In this document: in pieces, positions 51,448 through 61,545 of the stretch
Position numbering within the stretch: position 1 is the stretch's first letter
How the letters are laid out: each line of letters opens with the position of its first letter
NCBI RefSeq assembly: GCF_030580865.1
Contig: NZ_JAUQSY010000003.1
Location: forward strand, 124,001-188,000
Origin: Hymenobacter aranciens
Lineage (GTDB): Bacteria > Bacteroidota > Bacteroidia > Cytophagales > Hymenobacteraceae
Length of the DNA stretch: 64,000 nucleotides
Direction: 5' to 3'
Program-made: the position numbers and the translations under genes
Notes under the pieces: generated by a model
Database searches by the model: none
What the model was told of the DNA's origin: nothing
Seen by the model: the letters and a program-made list of their open reading frames with translations, nothing else

Positions 51448-54400
51448 TTAGTTGAAGGAGTAGCGCACGCCCAGCTGCATCTGCCAGCGCGAGGCAAATG
51501 CACTCACGTCGTAAGCCTGCTGCACTTTGGGGAAGGAAATAACCGGCTGCCCATTCTGGAAGCGCTCGACGCGCGCCAGCTGGAACGACTGGTTATTGAC
51601 GAAGTACTGACGGCCCCAGTCGTTGTTGAGCAGGTTGCCGAAGTTGATGACGTCGAGCGTGATTTGCAGTGAGTTGGTTTTGCCACCGGCCTCGAAGTTG
51701 ATATCCTGAGCCAGGCGCACGTCCACTTTGTGGGTGAAGGGTGTGCGGGCGCCGTTGCGTTCGGCGTAGTTGCCGCGGTTGGCCTTCAGGTAGTCGTCGC
51801 TCTCGATGAAGTTGTTGAGGTCGGTCCAGATTTGGTCTACCGTGCGGGTGTCGCCGCTGCCGGGGGCCAGCAGGATTTCGCTCTGGTTACGCGGGATGTA
51901 GAACAGGTCGTTGCTGAAGGCACCATCGTTATTCAGGTCGCTCCCGCCCAGGCCGTAGAGGTAGGTGAAGGGCGTGCCCGACTGGCCCTCATACACGGCC
52001 GAGATGGTGGTAGCGAGGCGCTTGTTGGCGTAGCGGAAGGTGTAGCCGCCGGTGGCGATGATGCGGTGACGCACGTCGAAAGCCGAGTAGCTAAGGGTAG
52101 GGTCGTTGGGGCTGCCGTACACCTGGTTGAATTCCCAGTTTGACAGGGCGGTGCTGCTCAGGCCGCTGTTCAGGTCGCGGGCTACGCCGTAGGTGTAGGC
52201 CACCGAGGCGTTGAGGCCGAAATCAAACAGCTTCTGCGCCTGGCCAGTGAGGGTGTAGCGGTAGCCTTTGCTGGTGTTTTCGAGCAGCAGTACGTTGGTG
52301 TAGTCGGGGTCTACGCGGCGGGCAGCCGTGGTGGCGGCATACACCACGCGCTGGTCGGGGCCGGCGAGGCGGCCGGTGGGAGCCGTCAGGTTGATGTCCT
52401 TGTACAGTACGTCGTTGAGCGTCTTAGTGTAGATGCCTTCCAAGGTGATGAGCACGTCGCCGGGGACGCGGAAGTCGGTGGCAATGTTGGTGCGCCACAC
52501 TTGCGGCAGCTTAAAATCCTTGCGCATCACGTTGATTTCGGTGGTCTTGACCAGGCCGGTGCTGTAGGCAGTTGCGAACTGGCTGGGGTCAGTTTCAAAT
52601 GGCAGCACAGGAATAGCAGTTGAAGGTCGCACATCAATGGTGCCGAGCTGCAGACCATTGTTGATAAAGCTGTTGGAAACCCATACGAAGGGCGTGCGGC
52701 CGTTGAAGATGCCGCTGCCGCCGCGCAGCTGCACGCGGCTGTTTTCCTTGTCGGGGTTCCAGTTGAAGCCCAGGCGGGGGGCAAACAGCACCTGACCGTT
52801 GGGCACGTTCGAGGTGCTGATGTCGCTGCCGAAGGTTTCGGCCACGCCGGGGTTGTTGCCCGGCTTGTCGGGGAATACGGGGATGTCGATGCGGGCCCCC
52901 AGGGTCAGGCGCAGGTTTTCGACGGGCGTATATTCATCCTGGGCGTAGAAACCCAGCTGGATAGCATTGAACTCGGCGCGGGGCAGCGTGCCATCGGGCA
53001 GCAGCGAGTAGGAGGCGCGCACGCGTTGCGGGCGCGGGCCGGCGGCCAGGCCGGGCACGGTGTTGCCGTTGGGCAGAATGTTGCCGTAGAAGCTGGTGTT
53101 GGCACCCGTAGTGGGCGCATACAGCGAACCAAAGTCAAACCGGCCGTTGAAGTTGTTGACGAACAGGTTGTCGAAGCGGAAGAACTCGTTGTGCGTGCCC
53201 AGCGTCACGGTGTGCTTGCCGAAAGTGGCGGTCACGTTGTCGGTCAGCTCGAAGATGTCCTGGTCGAGGCTGTTGGCGGCCGAGCTGCGCTCCGTACCAA
53301 TCTGGTACTGGCGGCCGCTCTGCGTGAAGTTGGCCTGCGGGAACAGCTCGCCCGGCGTGCTGCGCTTGTCGTTGATGCGCGAGTAGCCCAGAATCAGGTC
53401 GTTGGAGACGCGGCCGAAGCGGCTGATGAGCTGCAGCACCGTGCTGTTGGTGGTGTTGTTGAACTCGTAAGCGTTGTTGCCGAAGCGGAACAGGTTCGAC
53501 GAGCGGGTGATGTTGTCGTCGAACGCCTGCACGTAGTTGTGGCGCAGCGTCAGCTGGTTCTTGTCGTTGATGTTCCAGTCGAGACGGCCGAAAATCTTGT
53601 TGCTCTCAGTCCGGCGAATCACCTCGTTGGTCGAGCCGGCGTCGTAGCCGAGGGTCTGGGCAAAGCGGGCTACCGAGTCGACCTCGCTCTGGCGGAACAG
53701 CGAGCTGCTGCTGCCGGGCGAAAACTGCAGCGGCTCGCTGCGGCGCGACAGCTCGGCGTTGGCGAAGAAGAACAGCTTGTTTTTCACCACCGCGCCGCCG
53801 ATGCGGAAACCCGCCTGGTAGTTCGAAAACTCGTCGGCTTTCACGCGGGGCTCGGTCACGCTTTTGCCCACGATGCTCTGGTTGGTGCCGAAGCCGTAGA
53901 TGCTGGCCGAGAGGTCGTTGGTGCCCGAACGCGTTACGGCGTTGATGCCGCCGCCGGTGAAGTTGCCCAGTTTCACGTCGTAGGGAGCCACGACCACCTG
54001 AATTTCCTGCAAAGCGTCGAGGGCGATGGGCTGGGTGCCCGCCTGGCCGCCCGGCGTGCCGCTGCCGGCGAGGCCGAACACGTCGTTGTTCACGGCGCCG
54101 TCGATGGTGATGTTGTTGTAGCGGTTGTTGCCGCCGCCTACGCTGGTGCCACCGCCGGGAGGGCTCGACGACTGCGGCGTGAGGCGCGTAAAGTCCTGCA
54201 GGCTACGGCTGATGGTGGGCAGGTTCTGAATCTGCTCGCGCGTGACGGTGGTGGCGGCGCCGGTGCGGCCGGCGTTAATCACCGGGTCGCGGCGGCCGGT
54301 CACGGTCACGCCGCTCAGCTCGGTGGTGGCTTCGGTCAGGCCCACGTCGAGGCGCAGGTTCTGGCCCAGCGTCAGGTACACGTTGTCGCGTACAATGTCC

Positions 54401-54672
54401 TGGTAGCCCACGAAGGTGATTTTCACCGTGTAAGGCCCGCCTACGCGCATGCCTTGGATGTTGAAGCGGCCGTCGGCGTTGGTCGAGACGCCGTAGTTGG
54501 TGCCGGTGGGCGTGTGCGTGGCCAGCACGGTGGCGCCGGGCAGGGCCGCGCCGGTTTTGTCGCTGATAAGGCCGTTCATGGCGGCCGTGGTAGAGCCCTG
54601 GCTCCAGCCCAGGCGGGCCGAGAGCAGGAGCACAAACACCAGCAGGAAGTGGCGTAAAAGTGAGTGTCTCAT
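51448..54672 (-). CDS. Oar-like TonB-dependent outer-membrane receptor
   Basis: 1074 residues. The signal peptide MRHSLLRHFLLVFVLLLSAR ends at WSQ. A carboxypeptidase-regulatory-like domain (about 30-115) with ISDKTGAALPGATVLATH and GRFNIQGMRVGGPYTVKITF leads into the plug (about 130-290), then the beta-barrel. The C-terminus ends in a barrel strand (MQLGVRYSFN). It probably imports or exports a large substrate across the outer membrane; the ligand is not predictable. The start is the ATG at 54,670-54,672; a longer in-frame start adds 21 residues. No SusD partner gene is next to it, which fits the Oar class better than SusC. Confidence 0.9.
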   Translation of the reverse strand: MRHSLLRHFLLVFVLLLSARLGWSQGSTTAAMNGLISDKTGAALPGATVLATHTPTGTNYGVSTNADGRFNIQGMRVGGPYTVKITFVGYQDIVRDNVYLTLGQNLRLDVGLTEATTELSGVTVTGRRDPVINAGRTGAATTVTREQIQNLPTISRSLQDFTRLTPQSSSPPGGGTSVGGGNNRYNNITIDGAVNNDVFGLAGSGTPGGQAGTQPIALDALQEIQVVVAPYDVKLGNFTGGGINAVTRSGTNDLSASIYGFGTNQSIVGKSVTEPRVKADEFSNYQAGFRIGGAVVKNKLFFFANAELSRRSEPLQFSPGSSSSLFRQSEVDSVARFAQTLGYDAGSTNEVIRRTESNKIFGRLDWNINDKNQLTLRHNYVQAFDDNITRSSNLFRFGNNAYEFNNTTNSTVLQLISRFGRVSNDLILGYSRINDKRSTPGELFPQANFTQSGRQYQIGTERSSAANSLDQDIFELTDNVTATFGKHTVTLGTHNEFFRFDNLFVNNFNGRFDFGSLYAPTTGANTSFYGNILPNGNTVPGLAAGPRPQRVRASYSLLPDGTLPRAEFNAIQLGFYAQDEYTPVENLRLTLGARIDIPVFPDKPGNNPGVAETFGSDISTSNVPNGQVLFAPRLGFNWNPDKENSRVQLRGGSGIFNGRTPFVWVSNSFINNGLQLGTIDVRPSTAIPVLPFETDPSQFATAYSTGLVKTTEINVMRKDFKLPQVWRTNIATDFRVPGDVLITLEGIYTKTLNDVLYKDINLTAPTGRLAGPDQRVVYAATTAARRVDPDYTNVLLLENTSKGYRYTLTGQAQKLFDFGLNASVAYTYGVARDLNSGLSSTALSNWEFNQVYGSPNDPTLSYSAFDVRHRIIATGGYTFRYANKRLATTISAVYEGQSGTPFTYLYGLGGSDLNNDGAFSNDLFYIPRNQSEILLAPGSGDTRTVDQIWTDLNNFIESDDYLKANRGNYAERNGARTPFTHKVDVRLAQDINFEAGGKTNSLQITLDVINFGNLLNNDWGRQYFVNNQSFQLARVERFQNGQPVISFPKVQQAYDVSAFASRWQMQLGVRYSFN

Positions 54673-54717
54673 AAAATGGATTTTGGTGAGGAAAATGGAG
54701 AATGGTAGAAAACGGGG

Positions 54718-54725
54718 CAAAGGTA
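54718..54725 (-). promoter_or_regulatory. TACCTTTG promoter box of the TonB receptor gene
   Basis: On the minus strand TACCTTTG matches the TAnnTTTG consensus, 45 bases before the start codon. The -33 element is not obvious. Confidence 0.5.
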
Positions 54726-54819
54726 CGATTGGCAAAGAGGCGGGTGTATTACCGCAATTTTACCATTCTTAATGCCTGGAGCTAATTGATTTATTAATAG
54801 GAAGTGTCGCTTCTTAAAA

Positions 54820-55500
54820 TTAAAAGCGCGGCCGCACCGCCCGGATGAAGCGGCTCAAATAGTAATCCGACTCGAAGTTGGTTTCGACTACGCCCAGCGA
54901 GGTGGAGGCGTGAATGAAGTCCACGCCCTCCTCATCGGCCACGGTCACCATGCCCACGTGGGTGATGGTGCGGCTGCCCGGCGAAGCGCCGAAAAAGAGA
55001 AGGTCGCCCGGCTTGAGCTCGGTCGGTTTGATGGGTTCGCCCCACACGGCCTGCTCGTTGGAGGAGCGGGGAATGGTAACGCCCGCCTCGGCAAAGGACA
55101 GCTGCAGCAGCCCCGAGCAGTCGAGCCCCAGTCGCGTGGTGCCCCCGAAGAGGTAGGGTGTGCCCTGGTAGCCGCGGGCGGCCTCAATCACGGTGGCCAG
55201 GGTGCCAGTGGCGTTGCCCACGCGGGCCACCCGCTTGGTAACCACCTTGGTGGTGCTGCTGCCGGCGCTGCCCGAGCTGCCACTGGGGGAGGTGGTTTTC
55301 ACCTTCGACTTCACCACCGGGCGGGTGGCGGGGCGGCTGCCGGTCTTTTTGATGCGCACCATCTCGCGGGCCGAGCGGTACTTGCCGTCACGGTAGTTGA
55401 GCTTGCGGGCGCAGCTGCCCAGCAGGGTGCTGGCAATGAGCAGTATGGCGAGGGCAGGGGCGGGGCGGCGCCAGGCGGCGGCCAGAGCGAAGAAGCGCAT
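54820..55500 (-). CDS. NlpC/P60 (C40) peptidase lipoprotein
   Basis: 226 residues. A signal peptide ends in the lipobox LLGSC (C30). After a basic and Ser-rich linker comes the NlpC/P60 domain with catalytic C128 in LGLDCSGLLQLSF, H181 in TITHVGMV and a third His, H197, in FIHAST. It likely cleaves peptidoglycan stem peptides at the D-Glu to mDAP bond (family knowledge). I start at the ATG at 55,498-55,500; the frame is open further upstream but the extension has no signal. It diverges from the glcD-like gene. Confidence 0.9.
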   Translation of the reverse strand: MRFFALAAAWRRPAPALAILLIASTLLGSCARKLNYRDGKYRSAREMVRIKKTGSRPATRPVVKSKVKTTSPSGSSGSAGSSTTKVVTKRVARVGNATGTLATVIEAARGYQGTPYLFGGTTRLGLDCSGLLQLSFAEAGVTIPRSSNEQAVWGEPIKPTELKPGDLLFFGASPGSRTITHVGMVTVADEEGVDFIHASTSLGVVETNFESDYYLSRFIRAVRPRF

Positions 55501-55589
55501 AAGCAGGAGGCTGGGGGCCGGCTCGGTCGCTACCAGAATGGTGGCGTTCGGAGTGGGCCGTATCTTCGTCACAACGCTTGGCATCGCCA

Positions 55590-55597
55590 CAAATATA
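55590..55597 (-). promoter_or_regulatory. TATATTTG promoter box of the C40 peptidase gene
   Basis: On the minus strand TATATTTG is a perfect TAnnTTTG box, about 90 bases before the start codon. Confidence 0.45.
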
Positions 55598-55627
55598 CTT
55601 CCGGCGGCCCGGCTTCTTCTTTTTGCT

Positions 55628-57037
55628 ATGGCATTCAATCAACTCACTCCCGAATTAGTCGTTGCCTTTGAAGGTGTTGTGGGGCCGGCGAACGTCCTTA
55701 CGGCCCAGCGCGTCGAAACCGATGTATACGCCGATTACGGCCGCGACCACACCGAGGATTTGGAATTTGCGCCCGACGTGGTGCTGCGCCCCGGCACCGC
55801 AGAGGAGGTGGCCGCCATCATGGGCCTGTGCCACGCGGCCGGGGTGCCCGTCACGGCCCGGGGCGCGGGCACCGGCCTCAGCGGCGGGGCGCTGCCCATC
55901 CACCACGGCGTGGTGTTGAGCACCGAGCGGCTCAACCGCATTCTGCAGATTGACGAGCGCAACCTGCAGGCCACCGTGGAGCCCGGCGTGATTAACGAGG
56001 TGTTTCAGAACGCGGTGAAGGAAGTCGGCTTGTTCTATCCGCCCGACCCGGCCAGCAAGGGCTCCTGCACCCTGGGCGGCAACCTGGCCCACAGCAGCGG
56101 CGGCCCCCGCGCCGTGAAATACGGCACCACCAAAGACTACGTGCTGAACCTGCAGGTGGCCCTGCCCACCGGCGAGCTTATCTGGACGGCCGCCAACACC
56201 CTCAAAAATAGCACCGGCTACAATCTCACCCAGCTCATGGTGGGCTCGGAGGGCACACTGGGCATCATCACCAAGGTGGTGTTTCGCCTGCTGCCCTACC
56301 CGCAGCAGAACGTGCTGATGCTGGTGCCCTTCCGGCAGGAAGCCCAGGCGGCCGAGGCGGTATCGGCGGTGTTTCGGGCGGGCATCATTCCTTCGGCGAT
56401 GGAGTTTATGGAGCGCGAGGCCATTGCCTGGTCGTCGAATTACCTCAACATCCCGCTGACGCTGCCCGAGGAAATCCGCGCCCACCTGCTCATCGAGCTC
56501 GACGGGCAGGACCTCGACCAACTGTACAAGGAGGCCGAGCAGGTGTATGCCGTGCTGGAGAACTACGACGTGGACGAAATCCTGCTGGCCGACACTGCCG
56601 CCCAGAAGGACGACCTCTGGAAAATCCGGCGCAACATCGGCAACTCGGTGCGCTACAACTCGGTGTATAAGGAAGAAGACACCGTGGTGCCCCGCGCCGA
56701 GCTGCCCACGTTGCTGAAGGGCGTGAAGGAAATAGGGGCCCGCTACGGCTTCAAGAGCGTGTGCTACGGCCACGCCGGCGACGGTAACCTGCACGTCAAC
56801 ATCATCCGCGGCGAGCTCACCGACGAGCAGTGGAACGTGGGCCTGCGCCAGCCCATCTCCGAGATTTTTGAGCTCTGCGTGCAGCTCGGCGGCACCATCT
56901 CGGGCGAGCACGGCATCGGGCTGGTGCAGAAGCCCTACATCGGCATCGCTCTCAAGGAAGCGAATCTGAACCTCATGCGCGGCATCAAGGCCGTGTTCGA
57001 CCCGAAGGGGATTCTCAACCCGGGCAAGATATTCTAG
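55628..57037 (+). CDS. GlcD-type FAD-linked oxidase (glycolate or D-lactate dehydrogenase-like)
   Basis: 469 residues. The FAD-binding 4 domain (about 35-215) has GAGTGLSGGALPIHHG and VEPGVINE, and the FAD-oxidase C domain ends with YGHAGDGNLHVNI and SGEHGIGLVQKPYI. It oxidises a 2-hydroxyacid such as glycolate or D-lactate; the substrate is not determined by sequence. The start ATG at 55,628 gives a normal N-terminus (MAFNQLTPELVVAFEGVVG); an upstream extension would overlap the peptidase gene in antisense. No glcE or glcF gene is visible next to it, so it may work alone. Confidence 0.88.
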   Translation: MAFNQLTPELVVAFEGVVGPANVLTAQRVETDVYADYGRDHTEDLEFAPDVVLRPGTAEEVAAIMGLCHAAGVPVTARGAGTGLSGGALPIHHGVVLSTERLNRILQIDERNLQATVEPGVINEVFQNAVKEVGLFYPPDPASKGSCTLGGNLAHSSGGPRAVKYGTTKDYVLNLQVALPTGELIWTAANTLKNSTGYNLTQLMVGSEGTLGIITKVVFRLLPYPQQNVLMLVPFRQEAQAAEAVSAVFRAGIIPSAMEFMEREAIAWSSNYLNIPLTLPEEIRAHLLIELDGQDLDQLYKEAEQVYAVLENYDVDEILLADTAAQKDDLWKIRRNIGNSVRYNSVYKEEDTVVPRAELPTLLKGVKEIGARYGFKSVCYGHAGDGNLHVNIIRGELTDEQWNVGLRQPISEIFELCVQLGGTISGEHGIGLVQKPYIGIALKEANLNLMRGIKAVFDPKGILNPGKIF

Positions 57038-57087
57038 GGCCTGATGCCGCCGGCTGGCAACGTGCCGCCAGCGCCTTCATTCCAACA

Positions 57088-57131
57088 ACCAAAAACGCCC
57101 GGTCGCTATTCAGCGGCCGGGCGTTTTTGGT
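57088..57131. terminator. Bidirectional intrinsic terminator
   Basis: CCAAAAACGCCCGG pairs with CCGGGCGTTTTTGG around a loop of GC and T bases, between the converging oxidase and beta-propeller genes. Confidence 0.85.
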
Positions 57132-57147
57132 AAGGAAACGTCGATGC

Positions 57148-59687
57148 CTACTCCACCACCAGCCGGCGCGAGACGGCGCCGCAGCGCAGCACGTACACGC
57201 CCGCCGGCAGGCCGGCCAGGTCTACCGTGGTTTCGGCGGCGTGGGCGGGCACGGCGAAGGCGCGCACCGGGCGGCCCAGGGCGTCGAACAGCCGGGCGGG
57301 GCGGGCCGCCGGGGCGGCGGGCAGGCGCAGGATGGCGCGGTGGTGGGCCGGATTGGGGTACACATCAAGGGCCGGGGCGGCGGGCAGGGCGGGCTGGGCG
57401 GCCAGCAGGGTGTTGGTGAGGCGGGCCAGGCTCACGCGCTGCTGACCGTTGACGGTCACGAAGCTGCCAGCGAGCAACAGCTTGCCGTCGGTGGGCTGCA
57501 CCGTGATGCTGAGCACGCCGGTGCCGGCGAAGTAGCCCGCCTGGGTGGTGATGGTGGCGAAGGAAGTATCGAGGCTGCCGTCGGCGTTGAGGCGCTTAAT
57601 CTGGTAGAGGCGCAGGGTAGGGTGCAGCTGCGTGACCAGCAGGCGCCCGTCGGGCTGCAGGGTGATAGTGCCGTTCAGGGCCGCCGTAAAGCTGGGGTCG
57701 GGCGTACCGTTGGCCTGCAGGCGCACCAGACCATTGGGCGCGGCCACGCCCTGGAAGCTGGTGAAGCTGCCCGACACCAGCAGCTGACCCGATGGCAGCA
57801 GCGTGAGCCACATCGCGGCGGGCTGGGTAATCAAGCCATTCGTGCCAAAGCCCGTATCGAGCGAGCCATCGGCGTTGAGACGGGCCAGGAAGCCGCTGGT
57901 ATTGCTGCTCCAGCGCAGCAGCAGCTTGCCGTCGGGCTGCACGGCTACCATTTCGATGAAGTAGGACGAGCCGCCGGCCCAGGGGGTGGCGGGCACGAAC
58001 GACGGGTCGACGGCGCCGGAGGGCAGCACGCGGGCCAGGCCCGGCCGGGGCAGGCCGCCGGCCTCGGTAAAGTAGCCGCTTATCAGCCAGCGGCCGTTGG
58101 GAGCCGGCAGCAGCTGGCTGCTCAGGGGCGCCGTTAAAAAGCCCGTAATCAGCACGGTCGGGGTGAAGGACGGGTCGAGGGTGCCCGTGGGCAAGTGCCG
58201 TTGCAGCAAGCCCTGCGGGCTGCTGTAGCTCTCGAGCACCATGATACTGCCATCGGGCTGGGGGTAGCGGCTGCCGCTGCTACTGATACCGATGGCCGAA
58301 TGCAGGCTGCCATCGGCATTGAGGCGCACCACGCTGCCGGCGGCTATGGGCGTGCCATTGAGCTTGTCGAAGTCGGCCTCCGCCAGCAATTGCCCGTTGG
58401 CCTGTGGCACGATAGTGCCAAAGTAGCCGCGCTTGGCATACACCGGGTGGTAGCTGGCATCGAGGCCACCGCTGCCGTTGAGCCGCGCCAGCCCGGTGCG
58501 GGGCACGCCGTGCAGGCTGGTGAAGGCGCCGCCGGCCAGGTAGGTGCTGCCGGGCAGCTCGATGATGTCATACACGGTTTCGGCAGTGCCGGGGCCGGGG
58601 CCGAAGTTGAAGTCGGGGATGCCGCTGCTGCTCAGGCGCACGATGCCGCCGCGCACCAGCCCGCCGTAGCGCGTAAACCGGCCCACCACGAGAATGCTGT
58701 CGAGCGGCGACACCCGCAGGTGCATCACGATGCCGCCCGTCGAGAGGGTGCCGGGCTGAAACAGGGGGTCGGCGGCACCGCTGGCCGTCAGGCGCACCAC
58801 GCTGCCGGTGGTGGTGGCATTGAACTGCGTAAACTGGCCGCCCACCAGCAGCATGCCGTTGGTTTGGCGGGCCACGGCGCGCACCGGGCCGTTGCAGCCA
58901 GTGCCGGTGTTGAAGCTGGCATCGGTGCTGCCGTCGGCGTGGAGGCGGGCCAGGTTGTTGACGGTGATGCCGCGCAGCTGCGAAAACGACCCGCCGATGA
59001 CCAGCTTGCCATCGGGCTGCACCACGATGACTTCGATGCTGGGCGAAGTTCCGCCCTGCGCCATGTCGGCGGCCGTGAGCTGGAAGCTGGTATCCAAGGT
59101 GCCGTTGGCGTTAAGGCGCACCACGGGGGCCACCGGCACACCGTTGTAGGTGGTCAGGCTGCCGCCCACCAGCACCTTGCCGTCGGGCTGCACGGCCACG
59201 CTGCGCAAGTTGCTGCCCCCACGCCGGTGAAAAACCCGTCGCCGCCGGCGTTGAAGCTCGGGTCGAGCGTGCCGTCGGTGTTCAGCCGCACAATGCCACC
59301 CTGCAACACTCCATCATAGAGCATGCTCTGCCCCACGGCAATGATTTTGCCGCCGGGCTGGATTGCCAGGGCCGTGGCGTAATTATCAATCATGCCCGTG
59401 CCGGCCTGAGTACGGAAGCTGGGGTCGGGGGTGCCGTCGGCATGGAGGCGCCGCACGGTATTGGTAATCGCACCGTCGAGGTAGTCGTAGGCGCCCGACA
59501 CCACAATCCTGCCATCGGGCTGCACGGCCATGGCGCGGGTGATATAATTGAATGACGTGAAGTTACGCACGGGCTCCTGGAGCCGAAACGTGGGGTCCAG
59601 CACCTGGGCCGGGGCCGCCGGGGCCAGCAACGTCAGCAGCAAAGCCAGGCCGGCCAGCCGCCGGCGGAAGGGTAGGGGTAGCATCAT
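57148..59687 (-). pseudogene. Delta-60/DUF5122 beta-propeller T9SS protein with a frameshift
   Basis: From ATG at 59,685-59,687 a signal peptide (MMLPLPFRRRLAGLALLLTL) and delta-60 repeats (AVQPDGRIVVSGAYDYLDG, NTDGTLDPSFN) run to residue about 156, where the frame shifts by one base at the C run 59,216-59,220. The other frame then continues with QPDGKVLVGGSL-type repeats for more than 600 residues to a T9SS sorting domain ending VLRCGAVSRRLVVE. One extra C in that run restores one frame of 847 codons. It may be a sequencing error, a real pseudogene or a slippage site. An intact protein would be a surface beta-propeller of unknown role. Confidence 0.85.
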
Positions 59688-59755
59688 AAAGAAAGGGATG
59701 ATATAAAAGTCATCGGCGCTCGCTAAAACCAAGGCTCCAACGGGCGCAGCTGCTA

Positions 59756-59763
59756 CAAAGATA
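59756..59763 (-). promoter_or_regulatory. TATCTTTG promoter box of the delta-60 gene
   Basis: On the minus strand TATCTTTG matches TAnnTTTG, about 68 bases before the start codon, in the gap after the next gene's stop. Confidence 0.5.
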
Positions 59764-59780
59764 GGTGCTTAGAACAAGCC

Positions 59781-61496
59781 TTACTCCAGCACCAGCTTGC
59801 GGCTGGCCCCGGCGCCACGCAGCACGTAGAGCCCGGCGGGCAGGCCCGCCACGTCGAGCCGGGCGGAGGTGGCGCCGGCCGGCACGACGTAGTGCCGCAC
59901 GGGGCGGCCCAGCGCATCGAGCAGGACGAAGGCCTGCGGGGCCGCAGCGGCCGGCAAGGTGAGGATAACAGCCGAATGGGCCGGGTTGGGGGCCAACTGC
60001 AGCAGGGAGGAGGCGGCCGCTTGCATACTGGTGATGACGGGCAGTGCCAACCGGCCGAGCAGTGGCTGCGTGAAGTTGCCGGGGCTGGGCAGCGTAAACG
60101 GCCCCAACTGCGCGGGGCCCCGCGCCGAACCGGCCACGCTGAGCGTACCAGTGGAGCCGAGGGCGCTGGCGTACAGTCGCTCGGTGCCGGTGCCAGCGCT
60201 CACCACCGCGCCCCAGTGCAGCGTGCCCCGGCCCGAAAAGGCCAGCAGCAGCCCATTGGAAGCGTTCGGGGTAATGCTTTGGAAGAACTGCCCGCGCACC
60301 ATGAGGCCGCCCGTGAGGTAGCCCACCACGTACACCGTGCCCCGGCCGTCGGTACTCAGGCTGGTGAGGTGCGTGGTCGGCGAGAACGTCGTGTCGTCAT
60401 ACTGCCAGCCCGTGGTGCCCGGCGCGCCGTACTGCGCCAGCAGCGTGCGGGCGTAGAAGTTGGGGTAGGAGCGGGACGTTTCCGAAAGCACACAAACGGT
60501 GCCCGGCGCCGGCGCCACCAGGTCGGTCACGCTGCTCGTGGCGTTGAGGAGGCCGGGCACGGCCGTTGCGGGGCGCTGCGCCCATTGCAACACCCCGGCG
60601 CTCGTGTAGCGGGCCAGCACTATCTCGGCGCCCGGGCTGCTGGCCGGCAGCAGTGTGCCTTCCAGGCGAACGGCCCCGGGCGCATCGGCTGCCAGGTAGC
60701 AGTCGCCTGCCGGGTCGCAGGCCAAGGCTACGTGCAGCAGGCGGGCGGTGGTTTCGGCGCTGCGCGCCCAGCGCAGCACGGGCGTACCGGTGTGCAGGTT
60801 GCCCAGCCGGGCCAGCATCAAGCCGTAGCCGTTGGGGGCCGTTGGGCTGAAGGTGGTGCCGGCTAGGTCAGCCGCGCCCTCGTAGCAGCCGCTGAATACC
60901 AGCTCGCCGGTAGCGTCGAGGGCCAGACCCGTGCCGTAGGCGTGGTGGCTGGCGCTACTGCCCTCCGGCGCCAGCCGCAGGCCCCACAGCACGTTGCCCA
61001 GTGCGTCGAGCTTCAGCACGAAGCCATTGCTGCGCCCGGCGGCAGCGGATGGGGCAGCAGGGTCGGCCAGTACGTAGCTGCCCAGCGTCAGGGAGTTGGC
61101 GAAGCTGCCTGCTAGGTAGAGGTTGCCCGCCGCATCGGTGACCATGCGCTGCACTCCCACGCCCACAAACGGACTTTGGAGGTGCCGCGCCCACTGCAGG
61201 GCGCCGCCGGGCGTGTACTTCACCAGGAAGCCGCTGTTGGGCACGCTGGTAAAGAACGGCGAAGCAACCAGGGTGAGCTGCGCCGAAAAGCGGCCGTACG
61301 CGTAGGTGTTGCCGGCGGCATCCTGCTGTACCTGGTGGGCTTCGTTATTGGTTACGTAGCCCCCCGTATTGCTGCCGCGCGTGGCCCACTGCCAGGCGGG
61401 CACGGTGGTTTGGGCCCGGGCCGCTGGTAGCACACCAACGGCCACTGCGATAGAACCAGCGGCCACGGCCGCAACACGGGCAAGCGTCGAAAACAT
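59781..61496 (-). CDS. SBBP-repeat-like T9SS beta-propeller protein 1
   Basis: 571 residues. The signal peptide MFSTLARVAAVAAGSIAVAV ends at ARAQ. The body has repeating VTDAAGNLYLAGSFANSLTL-like units, with DAAGNTYAYGRFSAQLTL as another, the pattern of SBBP/delta-60-type propeller blades. The C-terminal 80 residues are a T9SS sorting domain (APNPAHSAVILTLPAA ... LYVLRGAGASRKLVLE). I start at the ATG at 61,494-61,496; an upstream in-frame start would overlap the next gene's sorting domain in another frame. It and the two genes upstream on this strand are tandem paralogs. Confidence 0.85.
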   Translation of the reverse strand: MFSTLARVAAVAAGSIAVAVGVLPAARAQTTVPAWQWATRGSNTGGYVTNNEAHQVQQDAAGNTYAYGRFSAQLTLVASPFFTSVPNSGFLVKYTPGGALQWARHLQSPFVGVGVQRMVTDAAGNLYLAGSFANSLTLGSYVLADPAAPSAAAGRSNGFVLKLDALGNVLWGLRLAPEGSSASHHAYGTGLALDATGELVFSGCYEGAADLAGTTFSPTAPNGYGLMLARLGNLHTGTPVLRWARSAETTARLLHVALACDPAGDCYLAADAPGAVRLEGTLLPASSPGAEIVLARYTSAGVLQWAQRPATAVPGLLNATSSVTDLVAPAPGTVCVLSETSRSYPNFYARTLLAQYGAPGTTGWQYDDTTFSPTTHLTSLSTDGRGTVYVVGYLTGGLMVRGQFFQSITPNASNGLLLAFSGRGTLHWGAVVSAGTGTERLYASALGSTGTLSVAGSARGPAQLGPFTLPSPGNFTQPLLGRLALPVITSMQAAASSLLQLAPNPAHSAVILTLPAAAAPQAFVLLDALGRPVRHYVVPAGATSARLDVAGLPAGLYVLRGAGASRKLVLE

Positions 61497-61523
61497 GACA
61501 GAGAAAGGAGTAAGAGCCAAGTC

Positions 61524-61531
61524 TAAAGCTA
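61524..61531 (-). promoter_or_regulatory. TAGCTTTA promoter box of propeller gene 1
   Basis: On the minus strand TAGCTTTA differs from TAnnTTTG only in the last base. The surrounding GAGGCTG and TACTCC words match those before propeller gene 2. Confidence 0.4.
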
Positions 61532-61545
61532 CAGCCTCGGGGGGC

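Noticed and set aside
53026..54657. Open frame of 543 codons on the plus strand opposite the TonB receptor
   Set aside because: Antisense shadow; the barrel gene explains the region.
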